A stretch of 64,000 nucleotides of DNA, from positions 25,222-89,221 of the forward strand of contig JADPRS010000013.1 in assembly GCA_015686845.1 (NCBI GenBank), in the 5' to 3' direction. This document shows, in pieces, positions 37,433 to 47,039 of this stretch. This DNA is from Lutibacter sp. B2 (GTDB lineage: Bacteria; Bacillota; Clostridia; Peptostreptococcales; Thermotaleaceae). The notes below the pieces were generated by a model, which saw only the letters and a list, made by a program, of their open reading frames with translations, was not told where the DNA came from and searched no databases. Both the position numbers and the translations under genes were made by a program. Within the stretch, counting starts at the first letter, position 1; every line of letters starts with the position of its first letter.

Positions 37433-38482
37433 TTGTATATCCCATTCTTAACTAGAGTATTAATAATAATTATTACTATATTCTGTGTATACACATTTTC
37501 TACTACTCTCTTATCTTATATATTACCATTTATATTGGCATGGATTATAGCTTATCTTCTTCAACCTTTTATAAATTTCTTACATAGACGTCTAAATATT
37601 TCCAGAAATATTTCTACCATTATTGTTGTACTTACATTCGTACTACTTACAACTCTATTAACTGCACTCATTGGAGGTGTTATAATTTTACAATTAAATA
37701 AATTATATCTAATGCTTCCTCAATATTCAAAAAAAATATATGATTACAATACTCGTATTATGCAAAAACTTCAATATGTGTACATAAATCTTCCGCCAAA
37801 TTTATCCCAGTCTATTAGTAATAGTTTTTATATAATCTTAGAAAACAGTACTGCTTTGATTGGAAAATCAATTTCATCCTTATTAGGTTTTATATCTGCA
37901 ATTCCAAATTTTATTGCATTTTTATTCGTTACAATGATCTCTACTTTCTTCATTGCCAGAGATAGAATCCAAATAAAGAGATTTTTCATTTCACAAATGA
38001 ATGAAAATTTTCGTACAAAAAGTATCATACTAAAGAATAATCTTTCCTTTACACTCTTAGGATATGTTAAAGCTCAACTTATTTTAATGGGCATCACTTT
38101 TATAGAAAGTGCAATAGGATTAACTTTAATTGGAATAGATTATTCAATCTTACTTGCATTTTTAGCGAGTACAATAGATGCACTTCCAATCGTAGGAACA
38201 GGCATGATTTATTTTCCACTAATTGCATATTATATTGCTATTTCAGAATATAACACTTCACTTTATTTAAGTATTTTATACTTACTAATTTTGCTCGTAA
38301 GGCAATTGCTTGAGCCCAAGATTTTAGGTAACCAAATTGGAATTTATCCTCTTGTCACTTTAATTTCTATGTATATAGGTCTTAAGGCGTTTGGAATAAT
38401 AGGTATTATTACAGGACCTGTTTCTGTTACCCTTCTTATAAGCTTACAAAAAATCAACTTATTACCAAAGTGGAAAAAGTGA
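37433..38482 (+). CDS. ytvI: YtvI-type sporulation membrane protein (AI-2E family)
   Basis: About 349 residues with seven to eight hydrophobic segments. The AI-2E/PerM family pattern is clear in the second half (GYVKAQLILMGITF, ALPIVGTGMIYFPL, LEPKILGNQIGIYPLVTLISMYIGLK). The YtvI subgroup is linked to sporulation in Firmicutes; other members export small molecules or ions. The TTG at 37433 is the only plausible start, but it lies only 2 bp from AAGGAGG, which is unusually close, so the true start may be slightly different. Confidence 0.8.
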   Translation: MYIPFLTRVLIIIITIFCVYTFSTTLLSYILPFILAWIIAYLLQPFINFLHRRLNISRNISTIIVVLTFVLLTTLLTALIGGVIILQLNKLYLMLPQYSKKIYDYNTRIMQKLQYVYINLPPNLSQSISNSFYIILENSTALIGKSISSLLGFISAIPNFIAFLFVTMISTFFIARDRIQIKRFFISQMNENFRTKSIILKNNLSFTLLGYVKAQLILMGITFIESAIGLTLIGIDYSILLAFLASTIDALPIVGTGMIYFPLIAYYIAISEYNTSLYLSILYLLILLVRQLLEPKILGNQIGIYPLVTLISMYIGLKAFGIIGIITGPVSVTLLISLQKINLLPKWKK

Positions 38483-38502
38483 GAATTATCAAATTTTATA
38501 CC

Positions 38503-38530
38503 TTTACAAAAACTCTATTTATGCTATAAT
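38503..38530 (+). promoter_or_regulatory. Promoter of the glutamine synthetase-family gene
   Basis: TTTACA and TATAAT separated by 16 bp, 38 bp upstream of the GTG start. Confidence 0.75.
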
Positions 38531-38568
38531 CAATCAATATAATAAAATCTAAATAACGAGGTGATTTC

Positions 38569-40503
38569 GTGTCAAAAGATATACTAACTTCTAATATTGA
38601 TAAATTGAAATTTATAATTACCCCATCAGAAAATAATTCGGACCAACTTATTTCTATTTTAAAGAAACATCCCGAAATTAAGTTTGTTTCTTTAATGGGT
38701 GTTGACCTAGGGGGAAATGACACAGACGAGAAAATTCCAGTTAACGCCTTTATAGAAGATATTAATACTTTTCTAACCTTCGGAGTACAAACAGATGGTT
38801 CTAGTGTAGTTCTTCCTGGAATAGCTACTTTAAACAATGCTCAAGTAGACATTATTCCTGATTTATCGGTTAATTGGTTTGTAGATTATAATTTTGACCA
38901 TATTGTACTGGAGACGGGACTTCCAGTAGGAACCCTTAGAATTCCTTCTTTCCTTGTTCATAATAATAAAAAAGTAGACTCTCGTTCAATTCTAACAAGA
39001 GCCGTAAATAATTTCAAAACAGAAATTCTATCCCTAATGAAAAAATACCCTTATGTTCTTGAAACCATTGGCATATCATCAATAGATGAAATTGAAGACG
39101 TAACACTTACCTCTGCAACAGAACTTGAATTTTGGGTTAAGACACCAGATGATCAGGCAGATATAGAACAACTTTCTACTTCTCAAGTATTAAAAGAACA
39201 ATATTGGAAAAGAACCATTGGACCTGTTCGTACATCAATGGAGCAGTCTTTATTATTTTTAGACCATTACGGATTGGAAGCAGAAATGGGACATAAAGAA
39301 GTAGGCGGTGTAAAAGCTCAACTTAAAGGTGACGGACAGTTTGATCATATAATGGAACAATTAGAAATCGACTGGAAATATAGCACATCCTTACAAGCTG
39401 CAGATCACGAACTACTTTCTCGTGACATAGTAAGAGATGTCTTTATTCAAAATAACCTTGAAGTTACATTTATGGCAAAACCAGTAGAAGGTGTTGCTGG
39501 AAATGGTGAACATCATCACGTTGGTGTAGCTGTAAAATTGAAAAATGGAAAAATGAAAAATCTATTTTCACCCTTAGATATGAAAAAAGATTTTATGAGC
39601 CCAATTGGCTTTGGTGCATTAATGGGACTTTTAAAAAATTATGAAGTAATCAATCCCTTTGTCACTTCTACAAATGATGCTTTAAATCGTTTAAAACCAG
39701 GTTTTGAAGCGCCCGTATGTATTGTTTCCTCTATTGGTTATGCACCAGATAATCCATCTCGTAATAGAACCGTATTAGCAGGATTAATTAGAGACTTATC
39801 AAATCCTATGGCAACACGTTTCGAATTGCGTTCTCCAAATCCAACAAGTAACACATATCTTGTTTTAGCTTCTGCATACCAAGGAATGCTTGATGGTATA
39901 AAAGCCGTTCTTTCTACTGAAAAAAACACGGAGGAACTACTTGTTGAACTATCTAAAAAAGCTGGAGAATCAGGGTTCTATCTTGAAAAAAATCGTTGTT
40001 ATCTAAGTGAAGAAGATGTATTTGATGATTTTACGGAAGAAGAAAGAAATGGTTTATTTGGAAATCCTCCAAAAACTGTATGGGAAAACTTGTTAGGATT
40101 TGAACAATACGCTGAAAAAAAATCTGTATTGTTATCAGGAGAAGTATTTGACGACTCTATTATTAACTCTTACAAAATGGCAACTTTAAGTCAATGGGCA
40201 ACAGAACTTTACAATAGAATAATTCCAGAAAATATATCTTTTGTAAGAGAATGTAAAAAAATCCACACAAATGAATATACTTCAGATTTAGACGTTGTAA
40301 ATTGGGAAAAAATAAATCATCTAAGATATTATTTAATGAAGGATCGATTAGAGAAAGAATCTCTTTTTACAAAAATCAGAAAAGCAATTGATGAAAAAGA
40401 TTATGCCAGTGTTTCAATCCTCCAATTAGAAATGCGTTATAAGATTGATGAGCTTAAAGAGTTATATATAGTATATAAAAGAAATTTATTTGAATGTTGC
40501 TAA
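38569..40503 (+). CDS. glnA: Large glutamine synthetase-family enzyme
   Basis: 644 residues, GTG start with GAGGTG upstream. N-terminal beta-grasp domain (about 30-115) and catalytic domain (about 125-470) are recognisable: ATELEFWVKTPDD and EAEMGHKEVGGVKAQL carry the metal-binding glutamates, GNGEHHHVG (about 311-319) replaces the usual GSGMHxH, and NRTVLAGLIRD plus RFELRSPNPTSNTYLVLA form the substrate and nucleotide sites. A helical C-terminal extension of about 150 residues makes it longer than GSI (~445). It probably makes glutamine from glutamate and ammonia, but a gamma-glutamyl ligase acting on another amine is possible. Confidence 0.82.
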   Translation: MSKDILTSNIDKLKFIITPSENNSDQLISILKKHPEIKFVSLMGVDLGGNDTDEKIPVNAFIEDINTFLTFGVQTDGSSVVLPGIATLNNAQVDIIPDLSVNWFVDYNFDHIVLETGLPVGTLRIPSFLVHNNKKVDSRSILTRAVNNFKTEILSLMKKYPYVLETIGISSIDEIEDVTLTSATELEFWVKTPDDQADIEQLSTSQVLKEQYWKRTIGPVRTSMEQSLLFLDHYGLEAEMGHKEVGGVKAQLKGDGQFDHIMEQLEIDWKYSTSLQAADHELLSRDIVRDVFIQNNLEVTFMAKPVEGVAGNGEHHHVGVAVKLKNGKMKNLFSPLDMKKDFMSPIGFGALMGLLKNYEVINPFVTSTNDALNRLKPGFEAPVCIVSSIGYAPDNPSRNRTVLAGLIRDLSNPMATRFELRSPNPTSNTYLVLASAYQGMLDGIKAVLSTEKNTEELLVELSKKAGESGFYLEKNRCYLSEEDVFDDFTEEERNGLFGNPPKTVWENLLGFEQYAEKKSVLLSGEVFDDSIINSYKMATLSQWATELYNRIIPENISFVRECKKIHTNEYTSDLDVVNWEKINHLRYYLMKDRLEKESLFTKIRKAIDEKDYASVSILQLEMRYKIDELKELYIVYKRNLFECC

Positions 40504-40506
40504 TAA

Positions 40507-40546
40507 AAAGTAATAAAAACCCATAAAAATGGGTTTTTATTACTTT
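40507..40546. terminator. Bidirectional terminator after the glutamine synthetase gene
   Basis: Perfect 17-bp stem (AAAGTAATAAAAACCCA and complement) with loop TAAAA; it also contains part of the stop codon of the convergent membrane-protein gene. Confidence 0.9.
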
Positions 40547-41123
40547 AATCACCTTTTATATTTTTTATTGTTTTAAATAATTCTTCAAATATATCTCTAA
40601 TCTTTTTAAAATCCTCTTCCTTATTTTGTTCACCACACTCTTTCATATTACAAATTTCCTTCATCATATGTTCTATTTGACTACAACTAAATTTTTTATG
40701 ATTGATAACAACGTGTACCAAATCATCTTCCATATCACATGGTTTTCCTCTTCCACTTTTATTCTTATATTTATCTCCTTTTTTCAAGTCAGCCCATATA
40801 TTTTTAATATTTTCTACAATTGTACCTAAACTCGCAAGCATAATCCCTAGTGCAATCACAAAACTTGTAATACTACCAATGAGTGTTTTTTTCTCTATAG
40901 AATCTTTTTTATTTTGATGTTCATCTAAAATAGTTTGCACCTGATCACTAATATCTTTACTTTCTTCATCAGAAACCACACAATAAGCTATTTTCCCATA
41001 AGTTTCTTGTTCTAAATCATTCAATAGCCTTGAAGCATGAAAGATCAATCCTACAAAAATAGCAGTAAAAATCAAGCAACAAAACAAAACAGAAATTATA
41101 ATATTTCTTTTTTTGACAGACAT
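40545..41123 (-). CDS. Membrane protein of unknown function
   Basis: 192 residues from ATG 41123 (GGGAGGTG upstream). Two membrane segments, about 5-27 and 80-103, enclose a short extracytoplasmic loop (residues 28-75, with SDEESKDISDQVQTILDEHQ). A charged cytoplasmic domain follows (about 105-192: NHKKFSCSQIEHMMKEICNMKEC), then a lysine/glutamate-rich helix. I do not recognise a family. The layout resembles small sensors or partner proteins. It is divergent from the mscS gene and may share its promoter region. Confidence 0.7.
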   Translation of the reverse strand: MSVKKRNIIISVLFCCLIFTAIFVGLIFHASRLLNDLEQETYGKIAYCVVSDEESKDISDQVQTILDEHQNKKDSIEKKTLIGSITSFVIALGIMLASLGTIVENIKNIWADLKKGDKYKNKSGRGKPCDMEDDLVHVVINHKKFSCSQIEHMMKEICNMKECGEQNKEEDFKKIRDIFEELFKTIKNIKGD

Positions 41124-41276
41124 AATACACCTCCCATTCATCAAGTTGTCCCCTTCACTACATAATACTTTTGAACTCAAAAAATGTGAAAATTATTTAT
41201 AACATTTTTCATAAGAATATACTTTTTAAAAATTGTAAACAATAAAGATTATAAATATAGGGAATATGGTGATTAT

Positions 41277-42128
41277 ATGAATTTATCTAAAGTTATTGAA
41301 GAAATTTATTTTAAGTATAATGTAAAATCTTTCGTTAACTGTTTCATTATATTAATTTTGGCTTTTTGTTTAATCCAATTTGTAATGTACTTAACAACAA
41401 AAATTATTCAAATAACAAAGTTTAATGAACAACGAGAAAGAACGCTAAAAAGTATTTTTGATTCTATATTCTCATACTTCATTCTTACATTGGCCATTCT
41501 AAATATTTTAAGTGAATTTGGACTGGTAAAGCAATCTACTATTCTTACAAGTGCTGGAATCATTACTCTTGTTGCAGGTCTTGGTGCACAGAATTTGATC
41601 AAAGATATTATAAATGGGTTTTTTATTTTATTTGAAAGGCAAATGAAGGTAGGTGACATCGTTAGCATCAATGAACAGTATATGGGGACAGTAGAGGAAA
41701 TTGGCCTTCGTAGTACTGCTATTCGAGAATTTTCGTCACGAAAAATTTACATTCCAAATGGCGAAATTAAAACAATAAAAAATTATTATAAAAATCAAGC
41801 TAGGGTTATTTTAAATATCATCGTACCTTTTGAGGAAAATCATGAGCAAGTATTAAAAATTTTAAAAGAAGCATGCGAATATGTTAATATTACCTACGAT
41901 GACAAACTGTATAAAATTGGTAATATTAATTATTCAGAGTTCTCTGTATATGGAATAGTAGCTTTAGATGGTCGATTAGGGGGAGCAAAATATGTTATTA
42001 CAGGTACAGTTAAACCACATGAACAATGGTTTTTAAGAAATCGTACTTATGAATATATATTAAAAACATTTTGTGAAAATGATCTTCGTATTGCTTATCC
42101 TAAAATACATCTTGAAAATAATCAATGA
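41277..42128 (+). CDS. Small-conductance mechanosensitive channel (MscS family)
   Basis: 283 residues. Three N-terminal membrane segments (about 15-115), of which the last is the pore helix region VAGLGAQNLIKDIINGFFILFERQ, followed by the beta domain (KVGDIVSINEQYMGTVEEIGLRSTAIREF ... IYIPNGEI) and a C-terminal alpha/beta part. The channel opens on membrane tension and releases solutes after osmotic downshock. It is the short form. GGTG precedes the ATG. Confidence 0.94.
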   Translation: MNLSKVIEEIYFKYNVKSFVNCFIILILAFCLIQFVMYLTTKIIQITKFNEQRERTLKSIFDSIFSYFILTLAILNILSEFGLVKQSTILTSAGIITLVAGLGAQNLIKDIINGFFILFERQMKVGDIVSINEQYMGTVEEIGLRSTAIREFSSRKIYIPNGEIKTIKNYYKNQARVILNIIVPFEENHEQVLKILKEACEYVNITYDDKLYKIGNINYSEFSVYGIVALDGRLGGAKYVITGTVKPHEQWFLRNRTYEYILKTFCENDLRIAYPKIHLENNQ

Positions 42129-42465
42129 TATTTTAAATTTAAAATTTTCATCATATGATTGTTTTGTTCTATTTTGTTGTATTTTGTAATTCGTTTCGTC
42201 TTTTTAAAATAGTTTAAATTTTTAGTTTTATTACATTTTAATTACACATGCAAACCTTTTCCTCCTTTTTCGATCTCTCTTTTATGCTCTTTTAGTTAAA
42301 ATTTCAACAAGTATACAACAAATACAAGAATTCTAAATATATTTTTCAGAACATTCACAATAAATTCACTTTTCAACAACATGAAAAATTCGTGTATAAA
42401 AATGTTATAATAATATTCATAAAGGACAATAATACTTTGACAAAATTTTAAGGAGGAACTAAAAC
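42129..42465. other. Intergenic region upstream of nhaC-like gene
   Basis: 337 bp, AT-rich, no gene and no convincing riboswitch. A candidate -10 TATAAT lies near 42405 with a poor -35 (ATGAAA). No operator palindrome was noticed. Confidence 0.5.
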
Positions 42466-43911
42466 ATGGCATTTTTAAAATTTACACCAGTCTTCTTAAT
42501 GGCTGGACTTATGATTTCTGGTATGGATGCATTACTAGCAGCACCTCTATCTGCTGTATGGGCAGCAATCGTTGCAGTTGTTACTGACAAATTATCATTT
42601 AATGAAATTGTTGATGCTGCTGTCGACAATGTAAAGGAAATGCAATTGGTATTTTTTATTCTTATGGCCGCTTATGCTATGGCGGAAACATTTATGGCTA
42701 CAGGTGTAGCTGCATCAATCATTAATATAGCACTAAGCCTAGGTATGACTGCTAAAACAGTAGCCGTAACTGGATTCGTTGTAACGGCTGTCCTTTCTGT
42801 TGCAACAGGTACTTCATGGGGAACTTTCGCAGCTTGTGCACCAATCTTTTTATGGTTAAACCACATCGTTGGCGGAAACCTATTACTTACGACTGCATCT
42901 ATTGCAGGTGGAGCTTGTTTTGGTGATAATATTGGTCTAATATCTGATACTACAGTAGTTAGTTCAGGAATTCAAAAGGTTGAAGTAATTCATAGAATTA
43001 GACACCAAGGAGTTTGGTCTCTTTTATGTCTTCTTGCAGCTGGTATTACTATCTTTGCTTTCAGTATGAACTTACCAAATACTGCAGCGAATGCAACAGA
43101 GGCAATCAATCAAATACCTCAAGAGGTGTGGGATAACTTAAATGAAGCAAGACCTTCTGCTGTTACTCTTTTAAATCAAGTAAAAGAAGGCGTTCCTACT
43201 TATATGATTATTCCATTATTAATTGTTCTTGCAGTAGCTATTAAAGGTCTTCCTACACTAGCTTGTCTTGGATTAGGTATTATTTCATCTCTAATCTTTG
43301 GAAAAATGGCTGGAACAGTTGGAGAAATGAGTGGCTTCCTTGATTTACTATCTACAGGATTTTCAGATGCAGGTTCATGGGTAATTGTTATGATGATGTG
43401 GGTTGCTGCTTTTGGTGGTATCATGGGAAAAATCAAAGCATTTGCTCCTCTATCTAACTTAATTGCACGTATATCTGGAAATGTAAGACAACTTATGTTC
43501 TATAACGGAATATTATCTATTGCTGGAAATGCAGCATTAGCAGATGAAATGGCTCAAATCGTTACAATTGGACCGATCATTAAATCTCTAACAGATGATA
43601 ATGTAGAAGGAAGCGAAGAAGATCTTTACACGCTTCGTTTAAGAAATGCTACTTTCGGAGATGCTTTAGGAGTATTTGGTTCACAATTAATTCCTTGGCA
43701 TGTATATATAGGTTTCTATGTAGGAATTGCTACTGCTGTATATCCATTGCATACATTTATACCAGCAGATATTATTAGATACAACTTTATGGCAATGATT
43801 GCCGTAGGTTCAATCCTATTATTAACATTAACTGGCCTTGATAGATTAATTCCATTATTTGGTTTACCTTCAGAGCCAAAAGTAAAATTAAAAAAGCACA
43901 AAAATATATAA
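42466..43911 (+). CDS. NhaC-family Na+/H+ antiporter
   Basis: 481 residues with about 11 hydrophobic segments. Family landmarks include TGTSWGTFAACAPIF, the GGACFGDNIGLISDTTVVSSG motif, and the second-half GALADEMAQIVTIGP-like NAALADEMAQ. Members exchange Na+ for H+, or carry organic acids or amino acids with cations. TAAGGAGG is placed well before the ATG. Monocistronic with its own terminator. The exact substrate is unknown; unlike the second NhaC homologue at 62325 it has no riboswitch. Confidence 0.88.
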   Translation: MAFLKFTPVFLMAGLMISGMDALLAAPLSAVWAAIVAVVTDKLSFNEIVDAAVDNVKEMQLVFFILMAAYAMAETFMATGVAASIINIALSLGMTAKTVAVTGFVVTAVLSVATGTSWGTFAACAPIFLWLNHIVGGNLLLTTASIAGGACFGDNIGLISDTTVVSSGIQKVEVIHRIRHQGVWSLLCLLAAGITIFAFSMNLPNTAANATEAINQIPQEVWDNLNEARPSAVTLLNQVKEGVPTYMIIPLLIVLAVAIKGLPTLACLGLGIISSLIFGKMAGTVGEMSGFLDLLSTGFSDAGSWVIVMMMWVAAFGGIMGKIKAFAPLSNLIARISGNVRQLMFYNGILSIAGNAALADEMAQIVTIGPIIKSLTDDNVEGSEEDLYTLRLRNATFGDALGVFGSQLIPWHVYIGFYVGIATAVYPLHTFIPADIIRYNFMAMIAVGSILLLTLTGLDRLIPLFGLPSEPKVKLKKHKNI

Positions 43912-43916
43912 CAAAT

Positions 43917-43947
43917 AAAAAAGCATTCTGAAAAGGATGCTTTTTTT
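43917..43947 (+). terminator. Terminator of the nhaC-like gene
   Basis: AAAAAAGCATTC/GGATGCTTTTTT stem with loop TGAAAA and a T run. Confidence 0.9.
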
Positions 43948-44148
43948 GATTATCTAGATAAAAGCTAGTAAAACAAAGGAATTTCAAGCGTGTTTACATA
44001 TAACACCTAAAATCTTAAATAAACAAGCCATACCGCAAAGAATTAAAAGCTATAGTTTAATATACAGTTTTACTTATGAATCTATTAAGCATAATATAGA
44101 GTAGTTAGCTTTAAAAACGACAAAACAGTGAAAAGCGAGGTGTTATTT

Positions 44149-45321
44149 ATGAATCCCTTCATGATTTTAGGAATCACATTAATAGTCGGAATACTATTTG
44201 GAAAACTCATGAATAAATTTAATGTTCCTTCTGTTGCTGGTTATATTATAGCTGGTCTTCTTTTAGGAACATCTGGTCTTAATATTGTAACTGGCTCAAC
44301 CATTGAACAATTATCTTTTATAAGCGATTTTGCTTTAGGTATTATTGCTTTTAATATCGGTAGTGAACTGAAAGTATCTGTTTTAAAGAAATTAGGAAAA
44401 GCGATATTTATCATTGCAGCTTGCGAAGCATTAGGTGCTTTTATTCTAGTAGGTGGCATAACATTTTTATTGACAAAAGATATTTCAATTGCTTTAATCT
44501 TAGGTGCTGTATCTTCTGCAACCGCACCAGCAGCAACTGTAATGGTATTAAAAGAATACAATGCAAGAGGCCCTTTAACGAGTACACTACTAGGCGTTGT
44601 TGCAGTTGACGATGCAATATGTTTAATGATTTATGCAATTGCTTCTTCTATTGCTAAAGTATTTATAAAACATGAAACTGCTACAATGTATAAAGTATTA
44701 GTACATCCTGTTATGGAAATTGCATTTTCCATATTAGCAGGTGCTTTATTAGGAATTCTACTAACATACCTTATTAAAATTTCTAAAAAAGAAACGGAAT
44801 TGCTACCATTTGTCATTGGTACAATCATATTATTAGTAGGTATAGCTGATAAATTCCATTTATCACCACTTCTTTGTACCATGTCTTTAGGTATAATCGT
44901 AGCAAATATATCATCTAATAGTAGACGTGCTTTTTTAACAACAGACAATTTTTCACCACCTATTATAACTGCATTCTTTACATTAGCTGGTGCTAGATTG
45001 GATATATCTTTGTTGCCTCATATCGGAATATTAGGGGTTGCATATTTACTATTCAGGATTATCGGAAAAATATTAGGGGCTTATCTTGGAGGAATTATCT
45101 CTGATGCTCCTTCTGTAGTAAAGAAATATATTGGCTTTGGTCTATTATCACAAGTAGGGGTTGCTGTAGGTCTTGCAATAGTAGTAAATAAAGAATTTGC
45201 AGGTTCAGAATTAGGTTCTTTAGTAATTACTATTTTATTGGCTACGACTATTATCACTGAAATTATAGGACCACTTGCTACCAAAAATGCTATAATAAAA
45301 GCAAAGGAAGCAAATATATAA
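44149..45321 (+). CDS. Cation:proton antiporter, CPA2/Kef type (membrane part only)
   Basis: 390 residues from ATG 44149; GAGG lies 9 bp upstream, so a GTG at 44128 is rejected as start. Twelve or so hydrophobic segments. The CPA2 core residues appear in AVSSATAPAATVMVLKEYNARGPLTSTLLGVVAVDDAICLMIYAI, where the VDDA aspartates are the ion site. The C-terminal TrkA-N/TrkA-C domains of Kef proteins are missing. The following gene encodes a PII-like protein, which may supply the regulatory function. Substrates are probably K+ or Na+ against H+. Confidence 0.88.
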   Translation: MNPFMILGITLIVGILFGKLMNKFNVPSVAGYIIAGLLLGTSGLNIVTGSTIEQLSFISDFALGIIAFNIGSELKVSVLKKLGKAIFIIAACEALGAFILVGGITFLLTKDISIALILGAVSSATAPAATVMVLKEYNARGPLTSTLLGVVAVDDAICLMIYAIASSIAKVFIKHETATMYKVLVHPVMEIAFSILAGALLGILLTYLIKISKKETELLPFVIGTIILLVGIADKFHLSPLLCTMSLGIIVANISSNSRRAFLTTDNFSPPIITAFFTLAGARLDISLLPHIGILGVAYLLFRIIGKILGAYLGGIISDAPSVVKKYIGFGLLSQVGVAVGLAIVVNKEFAGSELGSLVITILLATTIITEIIGPLATKNAIIKAKEANI

Positions 45322-45339
45322 CTAGAAGGGGGTAATATT

Positions 45340-45714
45340 ATGTACGCATTATTTTTAATATTAAATGATGTTAACAAATTAGAACAAGTTCATAATGTAT
45401 TCTATGAAGCAGGTGTTGGTGCTACAACATTAGATAGCGTAGGTATGGGAAAAGTTCTTTTAGAACACGATATAGATGTACCTATTTTTTCAAGCATTCG
45501 TAAGCTTGTAGAGGGAAATAAACCCTATAATAAAACCATCGTTAGCGTCATTCGAGAAGAAGAAAAACTTAGAAAAGTAGTAGATAAAATCAATGAATTA
45601 CTTTCTCAGATCAATAAACAAGGTGTAGGCTTCATGTTTGTAGTTCCCGTATTAGAATGCTATGGTTCAAAAAAAGATGGTTCTAAAATCGAAGTAAGAA
45701 ATAAACTATTCTAA
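45340..45714 (+). CDS. PII-like regulatory protein
   Basis: 124 residues with the ferredoxin-like PII fold pattern: ALFLILNDVNKLEQVHNVFYEAGVGATTLDSVG (beta-alpha-beta), a short T-loop-like stretch (LLEHDIDVPIFSS) and a second beta-alpha-beta (KTIVSVIREEEKLRKVVDKINELL...GFMFVVPV). The uridylylated tyrosine and the TGxxGDGKI nucleotide motif of GlnB are absent, so this is a PII-like protein rather than GlnB/GlnK. It starts 18 bp after the antiporter gene with AGGGGG upstream and is probably its allosteric partner. Confidence 0.78.
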   Translation: MYALFLILNDVNKLEQVHNVFYEAGVGATTLDSVGMGKVLLEHDIDVPIFSSIRKLVEGNKPYNKTIVSVIREEEKLRKVVDKINELLSQINKQGVGFMFVVPVLECYGSKKDGSKIEVRNKLF

Positions 45715-45738
45715 CTGAGGAATTTTTCCTCAGTTTTT
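45713..45738 (+). terminator. Terminator after the antiporter-PII operon
   Basis: Perfect 10-bp stem AACTGAGGAA/TTCCTCAGTT with a three-base loop and TTT tail. Confidence 0.88.
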
Positions 45739-45769
45739 GTGTATTTTTTTAGAGAAAGGATTTTTTATA

Positions 45770-47029
45770 TTGAAAAAAAAATATATGTTATTTGTTCTCT
45801 TCCTATTTATATGTACAAGTATTTTTATTGTGTTAAAAAATATATCCCCTACGCAAAACAGTAATACGGACAAAAATATAATAGATTCTAAGTCTACTAT
45901 TCACAAAGAAGATCCTAGCATTGCGTTACTAGACTCTATGACATTAGATGAAAAAATTGGACAGCTTTTTATTTTTGGATACACAGAAAAAGAACCGTCT
46001 GAGGAAATAAAAGCGTTTATTCAAAAATATAAAATTGGTGGGATTATATTTTTTAAAAGAAATTATCAATCTGTAGATGACTTGATCAATACCACTAACC
46101 AATTGAATTCTTGGAATGCTAAAAACCCACTTCCTCTTTTTTTATCCATAGATGAAGAAGGTGGTTCTGTTTCGCGTATTCCTGCCGGATGTACAAAATT
46201 TCCACATGCCAAATTACTAGGACAAATTAATCAACCTACGCTCACTTACAATATGGGCCGTGTAATGGGAAAAGAATTGTCTTCCCTTGGTATTAATCTT
46301 GATTATGCACCTGTACTTGATATTGTATTTTCCAAGAGAAATAAGCTTTTGTTTAATCGTTCTTTTAGTAATTCTCCTGAAATAGTTTCAAATCATAGCG
46401 AGATGATTTTTAAGGGATTACAAGATGAAGGAATTATTTCAGTAGCAAAACATTTTCCAGGGCATGGAGATACCATCATAGATTCTCATGGGAATCTTCC
46501 TCATATTATGATTGATAAAAATACACTCATGAATAGAGAATTAGTTCCTTTTAAAAATATTATTGATCAAGGAATTGAGGCTATAATGATCGGTCATCTA
46601 TCCCTTCCAAAGATAGACAATAGTAAAGTTCCAGCTACAAGATCCAAAATCCTAGTAAAGGATATTCTTAGAAATGAATTAGGTTTTAATAAACTCATAA
46701 TTACGGATGATTTAGATATGAAAGCTTATACTAAAAATTCAAATTCATTCAAAGAAAGTATTTTGCAATCTATCCATGCAGGAATAGATATCTTTTTAAT
46801 ATGCCATACCCGTGAACTTCAATTAGAAGCTTTATCTATCATTAAGAATGGGGTTCAAACTGGAGAAATTTCAGAAGATGAAATCAATGCATCAGTTTTA
46901 AGGATTATTAAAATAAAAAATAAATACAAACTAGCAAAGCGCTTTCCAATTGACGTGGAAAAGGCTAAAAGTAACATCGGAACTTTAGCCCATAAAAAAG
47001 TCCTGCATGATATATTAATGATGAGGTAA
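45770..47029 (+). CDS. nagZ: Beta-N-acetylhexosaminidase, NagZ type (GH3), membrane-anchored
   Basis: 419 residues from TTG 45770, chosen because AGAAAGGA lies 8-9 bp upstream. An N-terminal signal-anchor (about 5-23) is followed by a short linker and a GH3 TIM barrel. The loop H-x-H dyad KHFPGHGDT and the nucleophile aspartate in ITDDLDMKA are intact, and GHLSLPKID is typical. It removes N-acetylglucosamine from muropeptides on the outside of the membrane. Only the first GH3 domain is present, as expected for NagZ. The Nudix gene follows at 10 bp. Confidence 0.92.
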   Translation: MKKKYMLFVLFLFICTSIFIVLKNISPTQNSNTDKNIIDSKSTIHKEDPSIALLDSMTLDEKIGQLFIFGYTEKEPSEEIKAFIQKYKIGGIIFFKRNYQSVDDLINTTNQLNSWNAKNPLPLFLSIDEEGGSVSRIPAGCTKFPHAKLLGQINQPTLTYNMGRVMGKELSSLGINLDYAPVLDIVFSKRNKLLFNRSFSNSPEIVSNHSEMIFKGLQDEGIISVAKHFPGHGDTIIDSHGNLPHIMIDKNTLMNRELVPFKNIIDQGIEAIMIGHLSLPKIDNSKVPATRSKILVKDILRNELGFNKLIITDDLDMKAYTKNSNSFKESILQSIHAGIDIFLICHTRELQLEALSIIKNGVQTGEISEDEINASVLRIIKIKNKYKLAKRFPIDVEKAKSNIGTLAHKKVLHDILMMR

Positions 47030-47039
47030 GGTGATTATT

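Noticed and set aside
41745..41761. ATTTACATTCCAA followed by ATGG in the mscS-like gene, resembling the start of the CRISPR repeat.
   Set aside because: It encodes the conserved IYIPNG motif of MscS proteins, and no second repeat or spacer is present.
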